Positions 43,001-49,806 of a stretch of 64,000 nt of DNA are shown here, one piece after another. The stretch is from Mucilaginibacter frigoritolerans (lineage in GTDB: Bacteria; Bacteroidota; Bacteroidia; Sphingobacteriales; Sphingobacteriaceae). Position 1 is the stretch's first letter, and each line of letters starts with the position of its first letter. The notes beneath the pieces are model-generated. The model was not told the DNA's origin. It saw only the letters and a program-made list of their open reading frames with translations, and made no database searches. The translations under genes were made by a program, and so were the position numbers. Location of the stretch: assembly GCF_007830615.1 (NCBI RefSeq), contig NZ_VLLI01000007.1, positions 62,001 through 126,000 on the forward strand, read 5' to 3'.

Positions 43001-43534
43001 ATGTATCAATACGTACTTGCCATACATATCATTTTTGTAGTCTGCTGGATGGCGGGGTTGTTTTACATGGTGCGCCTGTTTATTTACCACACCGAAGCAC
43101 AAGAAAAGCCCGAGCCTGATCGTACCATTCTGTCAAAGCAGTTTGAGATAATGGAAAGCAAGCTCTGGTACATCATTACCGTGCCTTCTATGGTATTGGT
43201 ACTGGCCGCCGGCATAACTATGCTGTGGCTGGCACCTGTATGGCTACAGCAGCCATGGATGCATATTAAACTGCTTTTTGTTGTGGGCCTATTGGTTTAC
43301 CATTTTATCTGCCAAAATAAAATGAAGCAAATGGCCAAAGGTATTTACAAATGGACCTCAACCCAGCTTCGTATCTGGAACGAGGTAGCCACTATTCTTC
43401 TTTTCGCAATAGTTTTTCTTGTTGTACTAAAAAATGCTGTAAACTGGATCTATGGCCTTCTGGGGCTGATTCTTTTATCCATTATCCTAATGATGGCCGT
43501 GAAAGTTTATAAAAAGATCAGGATGATGAAATAA
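43001..43534 (+). CDS. hemJ: HemJ-type protoporphyrinogen IX oxidase
   Basis: This 177-residue protein has four or five transmembrane segments and matches the HemJ (UPF0093) family: YVLAIHIIFVVCWMAGLFYMVRLFIYH with the conserved His near residue 9, FEIMESKLWYIITVPSMVLV, WMHIKLLFVVGLLVYH with the conserved His and Lys, and LRIWNEVATILLFAIVFLVV. HemJ binds haem b and oxidises protoporphyrinogen IX in bacteria without HemG or HemY. Its position directly after hemE, in a locus holding hemA, hemC-hemD, hemB and hemL, supports this role. The ATG lies just past an inverted repeat, so its ribosome-binding region comes from repeat DNA. Confidence 0.9.
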   Translation: MYQYVLAIHIIFVVCWMAGLFYMVRLFIYHTEAQEKPEPDRTILSKQFEIMESKLWYIITVPSMVLVLAAGITMLWLAPVWLQQPWMHIKLLFVVGLLVYHFICQNKMKQMAKGIYKWTSTQLRIWNEVATILLFAIVFLVVLKNAVNWIYGLLGLILLSIILMMAVKVYKKIRMMK

Positions 43535-43546
43535 TTTAGACCTTAA

Positions 43547-43726
43547 TTATTCAAACGCTTTTTCATCAAGCTGAATTTTGCCCCAATAAACCGAAAGTTC
43601 TTTTTGGCCCTCAAGTTGTACCAATAACCTTAAGGCTTTTTCAACAATAGCTTTTTTGGTTCTGATTTTGGTTAGTTGTTGTGCTTTTGCAAGCAGCATA
43701 TCATCTATATCAATATTGGTTCTTAT
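43547..43726 (-). pseudogene. VapB-like antitoxin remnant without a normal start codon
   Basis: The reverse strand encodes IRTNIDIDDMLLAKAQQLTK, then IRTKKAIVEKALRLLVQL and EGQKELSVYWGKIQLDEKAF before a TAA stop. This matches the N-terminal ribbon-helix-helix and helix of VapB-family (DUF2191-like) antitoxins, whose usual start is MRTNIDIDD. Here the Met codon position reads ATA (43726-43724). No ATG, GTG or TTG lies between it and an upstream in-frame stop, and the only internal ATG (43699) would remove the DNA-binding ribbon. Either it uses ATA, or it is decayed. No standard VapC follows; hemJ lies there, converging. A PIN-like gene does lie upstream at 43785-44612. Just upstream, TATAAATTTATA-type palindromes could be its operator. 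Confidence 0.55.
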
Positions 43727-43784
43727 GTGTATAAATTTATATGTGAATATAAATTTTTATATAATCGGCTTTCTTTTCTATTAG

Positions 43785-44612
43785 TTACCTTTTGTTTTTA
43801 TGTTTTTTTACTTGTTCCATATTTAAGGTTTCTAACCCTTCAAAATAACCATGCCTTTTTTGTATTTGTCTAATTATATTACACTGATTACGTTCTGTTA
43901 CAACAACATCGACATAAGGGTATAACGCAGACATTAAAATGTCTTCAATATCACTTACTGATCCTTTTCTTTCTGCTTGTAAATATTTGTAGTGTAAAGC
44001 ATAAGAGGTAGACATTAAAGATGGGAAATTTTTAATTGGGAATTCTCTTTCACCTTTCATATATTCTTGTAGTTCCGACATTATATAGTTTGTTGCCAGT
44101 ATAAATGCACTCAATTCTACGCTAGATTCAACAGAAGATATTGTTTTTAATTCACCCCTTGAAAATATTTTTGAGGGCATTTTACCCAATATCTCAAATG
44201 TCTTATTCCGTTCTTTTTTAACCATTTCATTTTTATCATCAGTTACTTTTTCTTCAAAAGTTTTCAATATGTCAATTCCGTAGTTCTTAAATAATGTGCT
44301 TGAAAAACAAGCCATAATAGGAGATAAAGAGTGGGTCGAGTCATTGAAAAGCTTGTATTCCTCTTCAAATATCATCTCTTCGTTTTTCAAAATAACTGTA
44401 GGCAGTACGCTAATGACATCAATAACATCTCTATAAACTATTGGTGCCGATTTAAGCTCCCATATTGAATTTAGAGCAACGGCTATTATTCCATCTTCTA
44501 AGACAATATTTAATAAATCACTTCCAAAGCCAGATCTATCCTTGACCATTTCACTCAAAACACATGTGTCCAAATAGTACAGTTTATAATTTTTCTCGTT
44601 TAGACTTATCAT
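43785..44612 (-). CDS. PIN-like domain protein of unknown function
   Basis: From the likely start MISLNEKNYKLYYLDTCVL the protein has 275 residues; an extra 29 upstream codons are of poor quality. Its ends look like a PIN nuclease: a first beta-strand with acid Asp15 in LYYLDTCVLSEM, Glu52 in NSIWELKS, and a C-terminal VSDIEDILMSALYPYVDVVVTE with Asp221, Asp224 and Asp235. About 165 helical residues separate the two parts, much longer than in VapC toxins. It would cut RNA if active. It is AT-rich compared with its neighbours and lies 58 bases before a VapB-like remnant on the same strand, in an accessory-looking patch between hemJ and a sigma-factor gene. The PIN assignment is by motif pattern only. 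Confidence 0.65.
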   Translation of the reverse strand: MISLNEKNYKLYYLDTCVLSEMVKDRSGFGSDLLNIVLEDGIIAVALNSIWELKSAPIVYRDVIDVISVLPTVILKNEEMIFEEEYKLFNDSTHSLSPIMACFSSTLFKNYGIDILKTFEEKVTDDKNEMVKKERNKTFEILGKMPSKIFSRGELKTISSVESSVELSAFILATNYIMSELQEYMKGEREFPIKNFPSLMSTSYALHYKYLQAERKGSVSDIEDILMSALYPYVDVVVTERNQCNIIRQIQKRHGYFEGLETLNMEQVKKHKNKR

Positions 44613-44681
44613 TGTATAAATATTAAAAATTATTTTCAAACGCATGCAACCATTTCTATTCCCTTTACATCTTACTTTTAA

Positions 44682-45254
44682 ATGATGTTTTTGGAACACA
44701 AGTACACAACAGACGAACTGATTAAACGATGCAAAGCCGGTGAGCGCAAAGCACAGGAATTGCTGTATAAACAGTTTGCTTCCAAAATGCTTGGTGTATG
44801 CTGCAGATACGCAACCGACAGGATGGAGGCCGAAGACATGTTACAAAACGGCTTCATTAAGGTTTTTCAAAAAATGGGGGATTATAGAGGCGAAGGATCA
44901 TTTGAAGGATGGGTAAGGCGTATTATGGTACACAGCTCTATTGAATATTACCGTAAAAATCATAAAATGATGCAGGTGGTTGAGCTGGATGATGCACATA
45001 ACGAAGTATCAACCAATCCTTTGGCTATGGCAAAATTAGCTGCAAATGAATTATTACTTTTAATTCAGCAACTATCGCCGGGATATCGGATGGTGTTTAA
45101 CCTTTATGCTATTGAAGGTTATTCGCACAAGGAAATTGCCGTGATGATTGGCATTACCGAAGGGGCATCAAAATCACAGCTATCAAGAGCGAGGACTGTG
45201 CTAAAGGAACAGATTATAAAATTGGAGGGAAAACAATATGGATATGCAGGATAA
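44682..45254 (+). CDS. ECF-type RNA polymerase sigma factor
   Basis: This 190-residue protein has a sigma-70 region 2 (ELLYKQFASKMLGVCCRYATDRMEAEDMLQNGFIKVFQKM) and region 4 (LSPGYRMVFNLYAIEGYSHKEIAVMIGITEGASKSQLSRA), without region 1 or 3. These are the marks of ECF sigma factors. It directs RNA polymerase to a stress or envelope regulon. The downstream gene overlaps it by 17 bases and encodes a single-pass protein with anti-sigma character, and a beta-barrel protein follows. Two adjacent ATG codons exist at the start; the first is listed. The divergent neighbour is the PIN-like gene. Confidence 0.92.
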   Translation: MMFLEHKYTTDELIKRCKAGERKAQELLYKQFASKMLGVCCRYATDRMEAEDMLQNGFIKVFQKMGDYRGEGSFEGWVRRIMVHSSIEYYRKNHKMMQVVELDDAHNEVSTNPLAMAKLAANELLLLIQQLSPGYRMVFNLYAIEGYSHKEIAVMIGITEGASKSQLSRARTVLKEQIIKLEGKQYGYAG

Positions 45255-46029
45255 AGAACTCGACGAATTATTTAGCTCAAAGCTGGATAATTTTGAGGTA
45301 CAGCCATCGGCACAGGTATGGGATAATATTTCTGCCGGCTTAACTGATAAAAAACGTAAAAAGAGCCTTATCCCTTTCTTAAGCGTTGCTGCAAGTATTA
45401 CTGTTTTGGTTACCGCCTATGTCTTGTTTATCCCTCAAAAACAAAACACCGGTACACATCCCGGTAAAAATACTTTTGCCGGAACAAAAACAAATATTAA
45501 AAACACACCGGCAAATATTTTACAGGCAGATACAAATAAACCAGCAATAACAAGCACATCAGCAGTTTATGCAAAAGTAAATACGAAGTATAATAGTCAT
45601 CCTTCAAAAACAATAAGAGTTGTTCATTTAAATGAAGATTATACTGTTGATACTGTAAAAACCATTAATACTACAGATAAACCAATATATGCTGAGGTAA
45701 GCCAGAGACAAACAGATGCCATTAAAGCTATAGTGCCTGATGAAAATATACCCTTACAATCGGCCGAAACACCTGCCTTGGATACAAAGCATGCGCTGGC
45801 AATGCAAGTATTACCGGTTAACAATAAACAAGAGACCCGATCTGTAAAGAAAAAGCACCGGATGAATACCTTTGGAGATATGATGAATGCCGTAATAGCC
45901 AAGATTGATAAAAGACAAAATAAGTTTATTGAATTTTCAAATACCGATGGCGATGAAGCAACCATTACCAGTGTAAACCTGGGTATAGTAAAAATAAAGA
46001 AAGAGGAAAAGGTTGATCAGGTAAATTAA
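45238..46029 (+). CDS. Putative single-pass anti-sigma factor
   Basis: This 263-residue protein has an N-terminal cytoplasmic region of about 55 residues (DKELDELFSSKLDNFEVQPSAQVWDNISAGL) that resembles the sigma-binding start of Bacteroidota anti-sigma proteins. One transmembrane segment follows (LIPFLSVAASITVLVTAYVLFIP, about 45-67), then a low-complexity periplasmic part rich in Thr, Lys and Asn. Overlap with the sigma-factor gene by 17 bases indicates translational coupling, the usual arrangement for a sigma/anti-sigma pair. It is not the FecR type, since no FecR domain is seen. The name rests mainly on position and topology. Confidence 0.7.
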   Translation: MDMQDKELDELFSSKLDNFEVQPSAQVWDNISAGLTDKKRKKSLIPFLSVAASITVLVTAYVLFIPQKQNTGTHPGKNTFAGTKTNIKNTPANILQADTNKPAITSTSAVYAKVNTKYNSHPSKTIRVVHLNEDYTVDTVKTINTTDKPIYAEVSQRQTDAIKAIVPDENIPLQSAETPALDTKHALAMQVLPVNNKQETRSVKKKHRMNTFGDMMNAVIAKIDKRQNKFIEFSNTDGDEATITSVNLGIVKIKKEEKVDQVN

Positions 46030-46091
46030 TCAACCCTTATCCAGCTTATTACAAACAAAATAACTAACTCAAAAAACAAATACTCCATAAT

Positions 46092-46916
46092 ATGAAACGA
46101 ATATTATTTACCCTGATTCTAGGGCTGGCTACCCATATGCTTTTTGCGGAGGGCAATAGGGCCGATACCTCAAAAAAAGATAGCATAAAAACAAAAAAAG
46201 GAGCAATCATTAAATTTGGCTATGGCGATGATGCTTCGCAGATTAATATCAACAGAAATGAAGACACAACGGTACACCATAATTCGGCCTATCCACATTT
46301 CTCTTTTGGAATAACCATAGCAAGGCTCGATCTGGGCTTGGCAACACTAATGGATAATGGAAGTTTTACTTTAAAGCCGCAAAACCAGTTTCTGCGTTAC
46401 CGTTCATGGAAAACCAGTAATGCGGGCTTTGATGTATTTCAGTTTGGCGCCCGCTTCAGCGATTCGTTCAAATTATATTTAGCGGCCGGTTTCGATTGGA
46501 CAAATATCCGCCTGCGTGATGATATTACCATTTTGCCGCATCAGCCATCGCTGTCTTATGTAACCAGCAACTTAACACTGAGCAAAAATCGTTTTACTTC
46601 AAGCTACCTGCGCTTACCGCTTTCCTTTGATTTCAGAACGAAAGAAGATGCCGATGGCAACAGGTTCCATTTTGTAATTGGCCCCGAAGCTGGTTTCCTG
46701 TTAACTGCAAGTGTTAAACAGGTTAGTACGGAGGATGGTACAAAGAAGGTTAATGACACTTATAATTATGCAACCTTCAGGTATGGTGCAGTTGCCCGTA
46801 TCGGTTACGGCGCTTGGGGCATATATGCCAAGTATTACTTTAACAATATGTTTGAGAATAGCCCCGATCAAAACGGTCTGCATGATTTTGCATTCGGTAT
46901 AATGCTCGGTTTTTAG
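46092..46916 (+). CDS. Outer-membrane beta-barrel protein
   Basis: This 274-residue protein has a signal peptide (MKRILFTLILGLATHMLFA, cleavage near residue 19-20). A series of alternating amphipathic strands follows, ending in an aromatic residue (YAKYYFNNMFENSPDQNGLHDFAFGIMLGF), as for outer-membrane beta-barrels of the PorT/OmpW-like kind. Strands such as FDVFQFGARFSDSFKLYLAAGFDW and FRYGAVARIGYGAWGIYAKY are typical. It is the third gene of the sigma/anti-sigma group and may be both its target and its sensor. No substrate is evident. A bidirectional hairpin terminator lies about 170 bases downstream. Confidence 0.78.
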   Translation: MKRILFTLILGLATHMLFAEGNRADTSKKDSIKTKKGAIIKFGYGDDASQININRNEDTTVHHNSAYPHFSFGITIARLDLGLATLMDNGSFTLKPQNQFLRYRSWKTSNAGFDVFQFGARFSDSFKLYLAAGFDWTNIRLRDDITILPHQPSLSYVTSNLTLSKNRFTSSYLRLPLSFDFRTKEDADGNRFHFVIGPEAGFLLTASVKQVSTEDGTKKVNDTYNYATFRYGAVARIGYGAWGIYAKYYFNNMFENSPDQNGLHDFAFGIMLGF

Positions 46917-47083
46917 CCATCTACCTTGTCCCACGAAATACATGACACAAACGAAACACACAGGGACGACAGAATCAACATCGCCTAAAAACCAGAAAAC
47001 TAGCCTTAATTATGGGCCATGCTGGGACAAAATGGGCTAAAAAATGCGACATGCGCGTGCTTCAGCGCGCAAATATAGCCCAC

Positions 47084-47121
47084 AAAAAAGGGTCCTGGCG
47101 ATAAAGCCAGGACCCTTTTTT
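47084..47121. terminator. Bidirectional intrinsic terminator
   Basis: AAAAAAGGGTCCTGGC (47084-47099) pairs perfectly with 47106-47121 around a six-base loop. The A/T runs let it work in both directions, ending the beta-barrel operon on plus and the tRNA-like transcript on minus. Confidence 0.88.
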
Positions 47122-47159
47122 ATAAATGTCACCATCACAAATAAAAACCCTTATATACA

Positions 47160-47191
47160 AGCAAAGCCCCTGATGGGCAGGGGCCTTTGCT
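47160..47191. terminator. GC-rich hairpin downstream of the tRNA-like pair
   Basis: AGCAAAGCCCCTG (47160-47172) pairs with 47178-47191 with one bulged C. It lies 31 bases past the 3' end of the second tRNA-like RNA on the minus strand. It has no T-run, so it may be a 3' processing or stabilising structure rather than a terminator. Confidence 0.55.
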
Positions 47192-47222
47192 AACCAATTA
47201 TAAACCTAAATTATGAGAAGAG

Positions 47223-47338
47223 CTGTAGGAGAAGGAGTCGAACCTTCACGAAGTGGTTATTCTTATTGCTAAGAGTTTCCCAGAATCTTCGCCACCGCGA
47301 CAAGGAGGTGTGTCTGCCAAAAATTTCACCATCCTACA
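47223..47338 (-). tRNA. tRNA-like RNA 1 (class II cloverleaf, 44-nt variable region)
   Basis: On the minus strand, acceptor arms TGTAGGA and TCCTACA pair fully. A Leu-like D arm follows (GTG, GGCAGA, CAC), then CCTCC-TTGTCGC-GGTGG as anticodon arm with one T-T mismatch. A 44-base variable region contains a TCTTA-GCAA-TAAGA hairpin, and the T arm is GAAGG-TTCGACT-CCTTC. Taken literally, the anticodon is GTC (Asp), which is odd for a long-variable-arm tRNA. Base 73 is G, no CCA is encoded, and base 1 is T. It may be a divergent specialised tRNA, a tRNA mimic or a decaying copy. The compensatory acceptor changes relative to RNA 2 argue for function. Confidence 0.6.
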
Positions 47339-47361
47339 TTCTGTTTAGTCTTGAGTGGTAA

Positions 47362-47406
47362 TCTTAAGTCTTTATCAAAATCTGGTTAGGGATTCTGGAC
47401 TTAAGA
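47362..47406. repeat. Inverted repeat between the two tRNA-like RNAs
   Basis: TCTTAAGTC (47362-47370) and GACTTAAGA (47398-47406) form a perfect nine-base stem with a 27-base loop in the spacer of the pair. A related copy, GTCTTGAGT, lies at 47348-47356. It may be a processing signal. Confidence 0.5.
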
Positions 47407-47424
47407 CTACTTACTAAAAACTAG

Positions 47425-47536
47425 CTGTTGGGGAAGGATTCGAACCTTCACAGAGTGGTTAGCCCGCTTCGGGTTTTCCATGGTCTCCGCCACCGGGACA
47501 AGGAGGTGTGTCTGCCTAAAATTTCACCACCCAACA
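47425..47536 (-). tRNA. tRNA-like RNA 2 (class II cloverleaf, 40-nt variable region)
   Basis: Minus-strand acceptor arms TGTTGGG and CCCAACA pair fully. The D arm (GTG, AGGCAGA, CAC), the anticodon arm CCTCC-TTGTCCC-GGTGG and the T arm GAAGG-TTCGAAT-CCTTC are almost identical to those of RNA 1. The 40-base variable region has a different sequence but again contains a hairpin (CCCG-AAG-CGGG) and the same flanks TGG-AAA and TAACCAC. The anticodon reads GTC, with C at position 37, which is very unusual. The discriminator is G, and the following bases CTA are close to CCA. It is the first of the two in transcription order, about 50 bases after a good promoter. Confidence 0.6.
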
Positions 47537-47584
47537 ATGTTTTGTATTTTAAAAGAACGGTAAGCTTTGGTCAATTGCTTGATA

Positions 47585-47616
47585 CAAATCTAACAGGACT
47601 ATCAATTTGTTGCAAA
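47585..47616 (-). promoter_or_regulatory. Promoter of the tRNA-like pair
   Basis: On the minus strand TTTG (47616-47613), a 20-base spacer and TAGATTTG (47592-47585) match the Bacteroidota promoter well. Transcription would begin near 47580, about 45 bases before RNA 2. Confidence 0.65.
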
Positions 47617-47688
47617 TATTTCAATAGAATATTTTTATTTTTATCAGATTTTAATTATTCTTGTATATAAATAAAATTTTTCGAATTT

Positions 47689-48165
47689 ATGTCCCACAGA
47701 AAAGCTCAAAATTTAGAAATTGATAATCTGGATATCCAGATTTTATCAATATTGATGAAAAATGCTACTACTCCATACACCGAGATAGCAAAAGAGTTGA
47801 TCGTTTCCGGCGGAACTATACACGTAAGGATGAAAAAGTTGGAAGAGATGGGCGTGATAAAAGGTGCCAGCCTGGAAGTTGATCCTCAGAAGTTAGGTTA
47901 TGACATTACCGCTTTCCTGGGAATATTCCTGGAGAAAGGCTCACAATACAATGAGGCGGTAAAACAATTAAAAACAGTTAAAGAAATTGTTGAACTGCAT
48001 TACACAACAGGCAGCTACAGCATCTTTGCCAAAATTGTATGTCATGACACCACTCACCTGCGTGAAGTACTGAATGAACAGATACAAGGTGTAAAAGGGA
48101 TTCAAAGAACAGAAACCTTTATCTCATTAGAAGAAAGCATTAGAAGACAAATTACCCTGGAGTAA
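47689..48165 (+). CDS. Lrp/AsnC family transcriptional regulator
   Basis: This 158-residue protein has an N-terminal AsnC-type helix-turn-helix (IDNLDIQILSILMKNATTPYTEIAKELIVSGGTIHVRMKKLEEMGVI). A C-terminal ligand-binding RAM domain runs from about residue 68 (YDITAFLGIFLEKGSQYNEAVKQLKTVKEIVELHYTTGSYSIFAKI). The family senses amino acids and regulates their metabolism as octamers. The ligand is not evident. Next to it, on the opposite strand, is the promoter of the tRNA-like pair, so it could control that promoter; this is inference from position alone. The start ATG is preceded by a very AT-rich stretch. Confidence 0.92.
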   Translation: MSHRKAQNLEIDNLDIQILSILMKNATTPYTEIAKELIVSGGTIHVRMKKLEEMGVIKGASLEVDPQKLGYDITAFLGIFLEKGSQYNEAVKQLKTVKEIVELHYTTGSYSIFAKIVCHDTTHLREVLNEQIQGVKGIQRTETFISLEESIRRQITLE

Positions 48166-48197
48166 TTTTATTCCCAGAACCGGCCTTAAACAGAAAA

Positions 48198-48232
48198 TGA
48201 TCTTCTTAAACCAATAGCGTTTAAGAAGATCA
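48198..48232. terminator. Hairpin between convergent genes
   Basis: A perfect 14-base stem, TGATCTTCTTAAAC (48198-48211) with its complement (48219-48232) and a seven-base loop, lies between the regulator and the prohibitin gene. It probably ends both transcripts, although no T-run follows. Confidence 0.65.
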
Positions 48233-48257
48233 CCAGACTAATTCTAAAAATTACGTT

Positions 48258-49163
48258 TTACTTATCGCTCAGCATTATAGGGCTGCCTTTTCCGCCACCC
48301 ATTATAATTATTTTGGTATTGGGCGATAAAGCTATTTCTTTTTGAGCCAGAATGCTCTGATACTGTAACTGCTTGTCGGTTAAGCCGGTTGAAAGTATTT
48401 TCTGATAATCTGCTATACCTTGCGCTTCCACTCGTTTACGGTCAGCCTCCTGGCGTTCTTTCTGCAATACAAACTGCATTTTCTGTGCATCCTGCTCAGC
48501 CTGAATTTTTGATTCTATACTTGCACGAACAGTAGCTGGCAAAGTGATGTTACGCACCAAAATTTGCTGTATCTCCAAGCCATTTTTTGCGAAATTATCG
48601 CTAATGGTTTTATTGATCTTGTATTGAAACTCCTCGCGTTTGCTTGAGTACAAATCTACAGCCTGATAATTAACCGCATTATCGCGGATAGCGGTACGGG
48701 TAACAGGACGTACAATTTTATCTTCATAATTAACCCCTATATTTTGCAAAATATAAGGCGCTTTTGAAGGATTTATTTTGTACAATACTGAAAGATCGAT
48801 AGTAACTTCTAATCCGTCAGATGACAAAACACGTATCGCATCGTCGCCTTCTACCTGGCCTTCGTTGCTTTTGGCACTCATGGTATAGTTTTCAGTTTGT
48901 ATGCTGAAGGTGGTTACCTCAACCAAAGGGTTAATAACATGTAAACCGCTTTCCAGTACTTCATCCTGTACTTTACCGAAAAGTACTTGTACACCTACCT
49001 TGCCTGGGTCAATAACTTTAAAGGCTGATGTTAACAGGCCGATTACAATTACGGCTATACCTACTAAATTAACAGTACCGGCAAGGCGGTTACCCGGTTC
49101 GGGCGAGCGTTTGAGCACTATACCCACTACGAGTATAATGATCCCTAAAATTGCAATAAGCAT
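48258..49163 (-). CDS. Prohibitin-like SPFH/Band 7 protein
   Basis: This 301-residue protein has two N-terminal hydrophobic segments (MLIAILGIIILVVGIVL and VNLVGIAVIVIGLLTSAF). A Band 7 domain follows (VIDPGKVGVQVLFGKVQDEVLESGLHVINPLVEVTTF, then VDLYSSKREEFQYKINKTI and GLEIQQILVRNITLPATVRASIESK). A coiled-coil region has alternating charges (QDAQKMQFVLQKERQEADRKRVEAQG). Prohibitin-type proteins form large membrane rings that organise lipids and guard membrane proteases. A two-segment membrane protein gene and a rhodanese gene precede it on the same strand within 15 bases each, so the three probably form one operon. Confidence 0.9.
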   Translation of the reverse strand: MLIAILGIIILVVGIVLKRSPEPGNRLAGTVNLVGIAVIVIGLLTSAFKVIDPGKVGVQVLFGKVQDEVLESGLHVINPLVEVTTFSIQTENYTMSAKSNEGQVEGDDAIRVLSSDGLEVTIDLSVLYKINPSKAPYILQNIGVNYEDKIVRPVTRTAIRDNAVNYQAVDLYSSKREEFQYKINKTISDNFAKNGLEIQQILVRNITLPATVRASIESKIQAEQDAQKMQFVLQKERQEADRKRVEAQGIADYQKILSTGLTDKQLQYQSILAQKEIALSPNTKIIIMGGGKGSPIMLSDK

Positions 49164-49175
49164 GTTGGGTTGGGG

Positions 49176-49367
49176 TTATGGTTTTTTTTGTGCGTTTCTG
49201 ATATCTTTTAAGATCCTGATCTTAAGATATACAAAGATAGCGATAATTAATGCCGCACTTACAATATATCCGTAGTGATGCTGCACAATACCATATTGAT
49301 AACCAACAATAAGACTTAAAAATATGCCTATGTTATATAAAACATTGGGTAAAACCTTTTTCCACAT
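49176..49367 (-). CDS. Small two-segment membrane protein
   Basis: This 63-residue protein has two hydrophobic segments (VLYNIGIFLSLIVGYQYGIV and YIVSAALIIAIFVYLKIRI) and a basic C-terminus (KDIRNAQKKP). It is 12 bases from the prohibitin-like gene and 3 bases from the rhodanese gene, on the same strand. The tight spacing makes it a real gene and suggests a membrane partner of one of them. No family was recognised with confidence. Confidence 0.7.
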   Translation of the reverse strand: MWKKVLPNVLYNIGIFLSLIVGYQYGIVQHHYGYIVSAALIIAIFVYLKIRILKDIRNAQKKP

Positions 49368-49370
49368 GGC

Positions 49371-49685
49371 TTAGTATACGTTAATGGTTGGATCAACTTC
49401 TGCTGCCCATGCTAAAATACCGCCTTTTAGGTTGGCTAAATTAGTGAAACCATGTTGCTCCAATTGCATAATAGCTGCTGCACTGCGTTTTCCGCTGCGG
49501 CACATTACTACAACAGGTTTGGTTTTATCTATCTTTTCAACCTCAATTAAAATGCCGCCAAGGGGTATAAGAGTACCGCCAAGATTCGACATTTCATATT
49601 CAAAATCTTCTCTAACATCAATCAGTTGAAAATCTTCGCCTTTATCTAATTTTTCTTTTAGTTCCTGTACGCTAATTTCTTTCAT
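49371..49685 (-). CDS. Rhodanese-like domain protein
   Basis: From ATG 49685 (MKEISVQELKEKLDKGEDF) the protein has 104 residues, a single rhodanese domain: QLIDVREDFEYEMSN and the active-site loop VVVMCRSGKRSAAAIMQL with the catalytic Cys, then GFTNLANLKGGILAWAAE. Such proteins carry sulfane sulfur as a persulfide. A longer frame (from 49757) adds 24 residues that do not match the family and that overlap a promoter-like TACCTTTG box (49713-49706, minus), so the shorter start is preferred. It heads the rhodanese/small membrane protein/prohibitin operon. Confidence 0.9.
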   Translation of the reverse strand: MKEISVQELKEKLDKGEDFQLIDVREDFEYEMSNLGGTLIPLGGILIEVEKIDKTKPVVVMCRSGKRSAAAIMQLEQHGFTNLANLKGGILAWAAEVDPTINVY

Positions 49686-49776
49686 GTTCAAATATAAATA
49701 TTTTTCAAAGGTAGAGTTATCATACAAATATTTAGGTCTATATTTTGTAACAATCAATAACTAAGTGCGTTTATAT

Positions 49777-49784
49777 TATGTTTG
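49777..49784 (+). promoter_or_regulatory. -7 box of the DUF4407 gene
   Basis: TATGTTTG matches TAnnTTTG and ends 22 bases before the ATG at 49807. No -33 element with suitable spacing is evident. Confidence 0.45.
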
Positions 49785-49806
49785 CAACATTGTTAGTTAG
49801 ATATTG

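Noticed and set aside
43676..43873. Plus-strand open frame of 65 codons between hemJ and the PIN-like gene
   Set aside because: It runs antisense to the VapB-like remnant and the end of the PIN-like gene, and has the skewed composition of an AT-rich shadow frame.
47223..47536. Selenocysteine tRNA or ordinary Ser/Leu tRNAs
   Set aside because: The anticodon arm does not read TCA or any Ser/Leu anticodon, the acceptor/T arms are 7/5 rather than 8/5, and the variable region is two to three times too long.
47428..47670. Plus-strand open frame of 80 codons
   Set aside because: It lies antisense to tRNA-like RNA 2, whose paired arms with compensatory changes explain the sequence better; no protein family match is evident.
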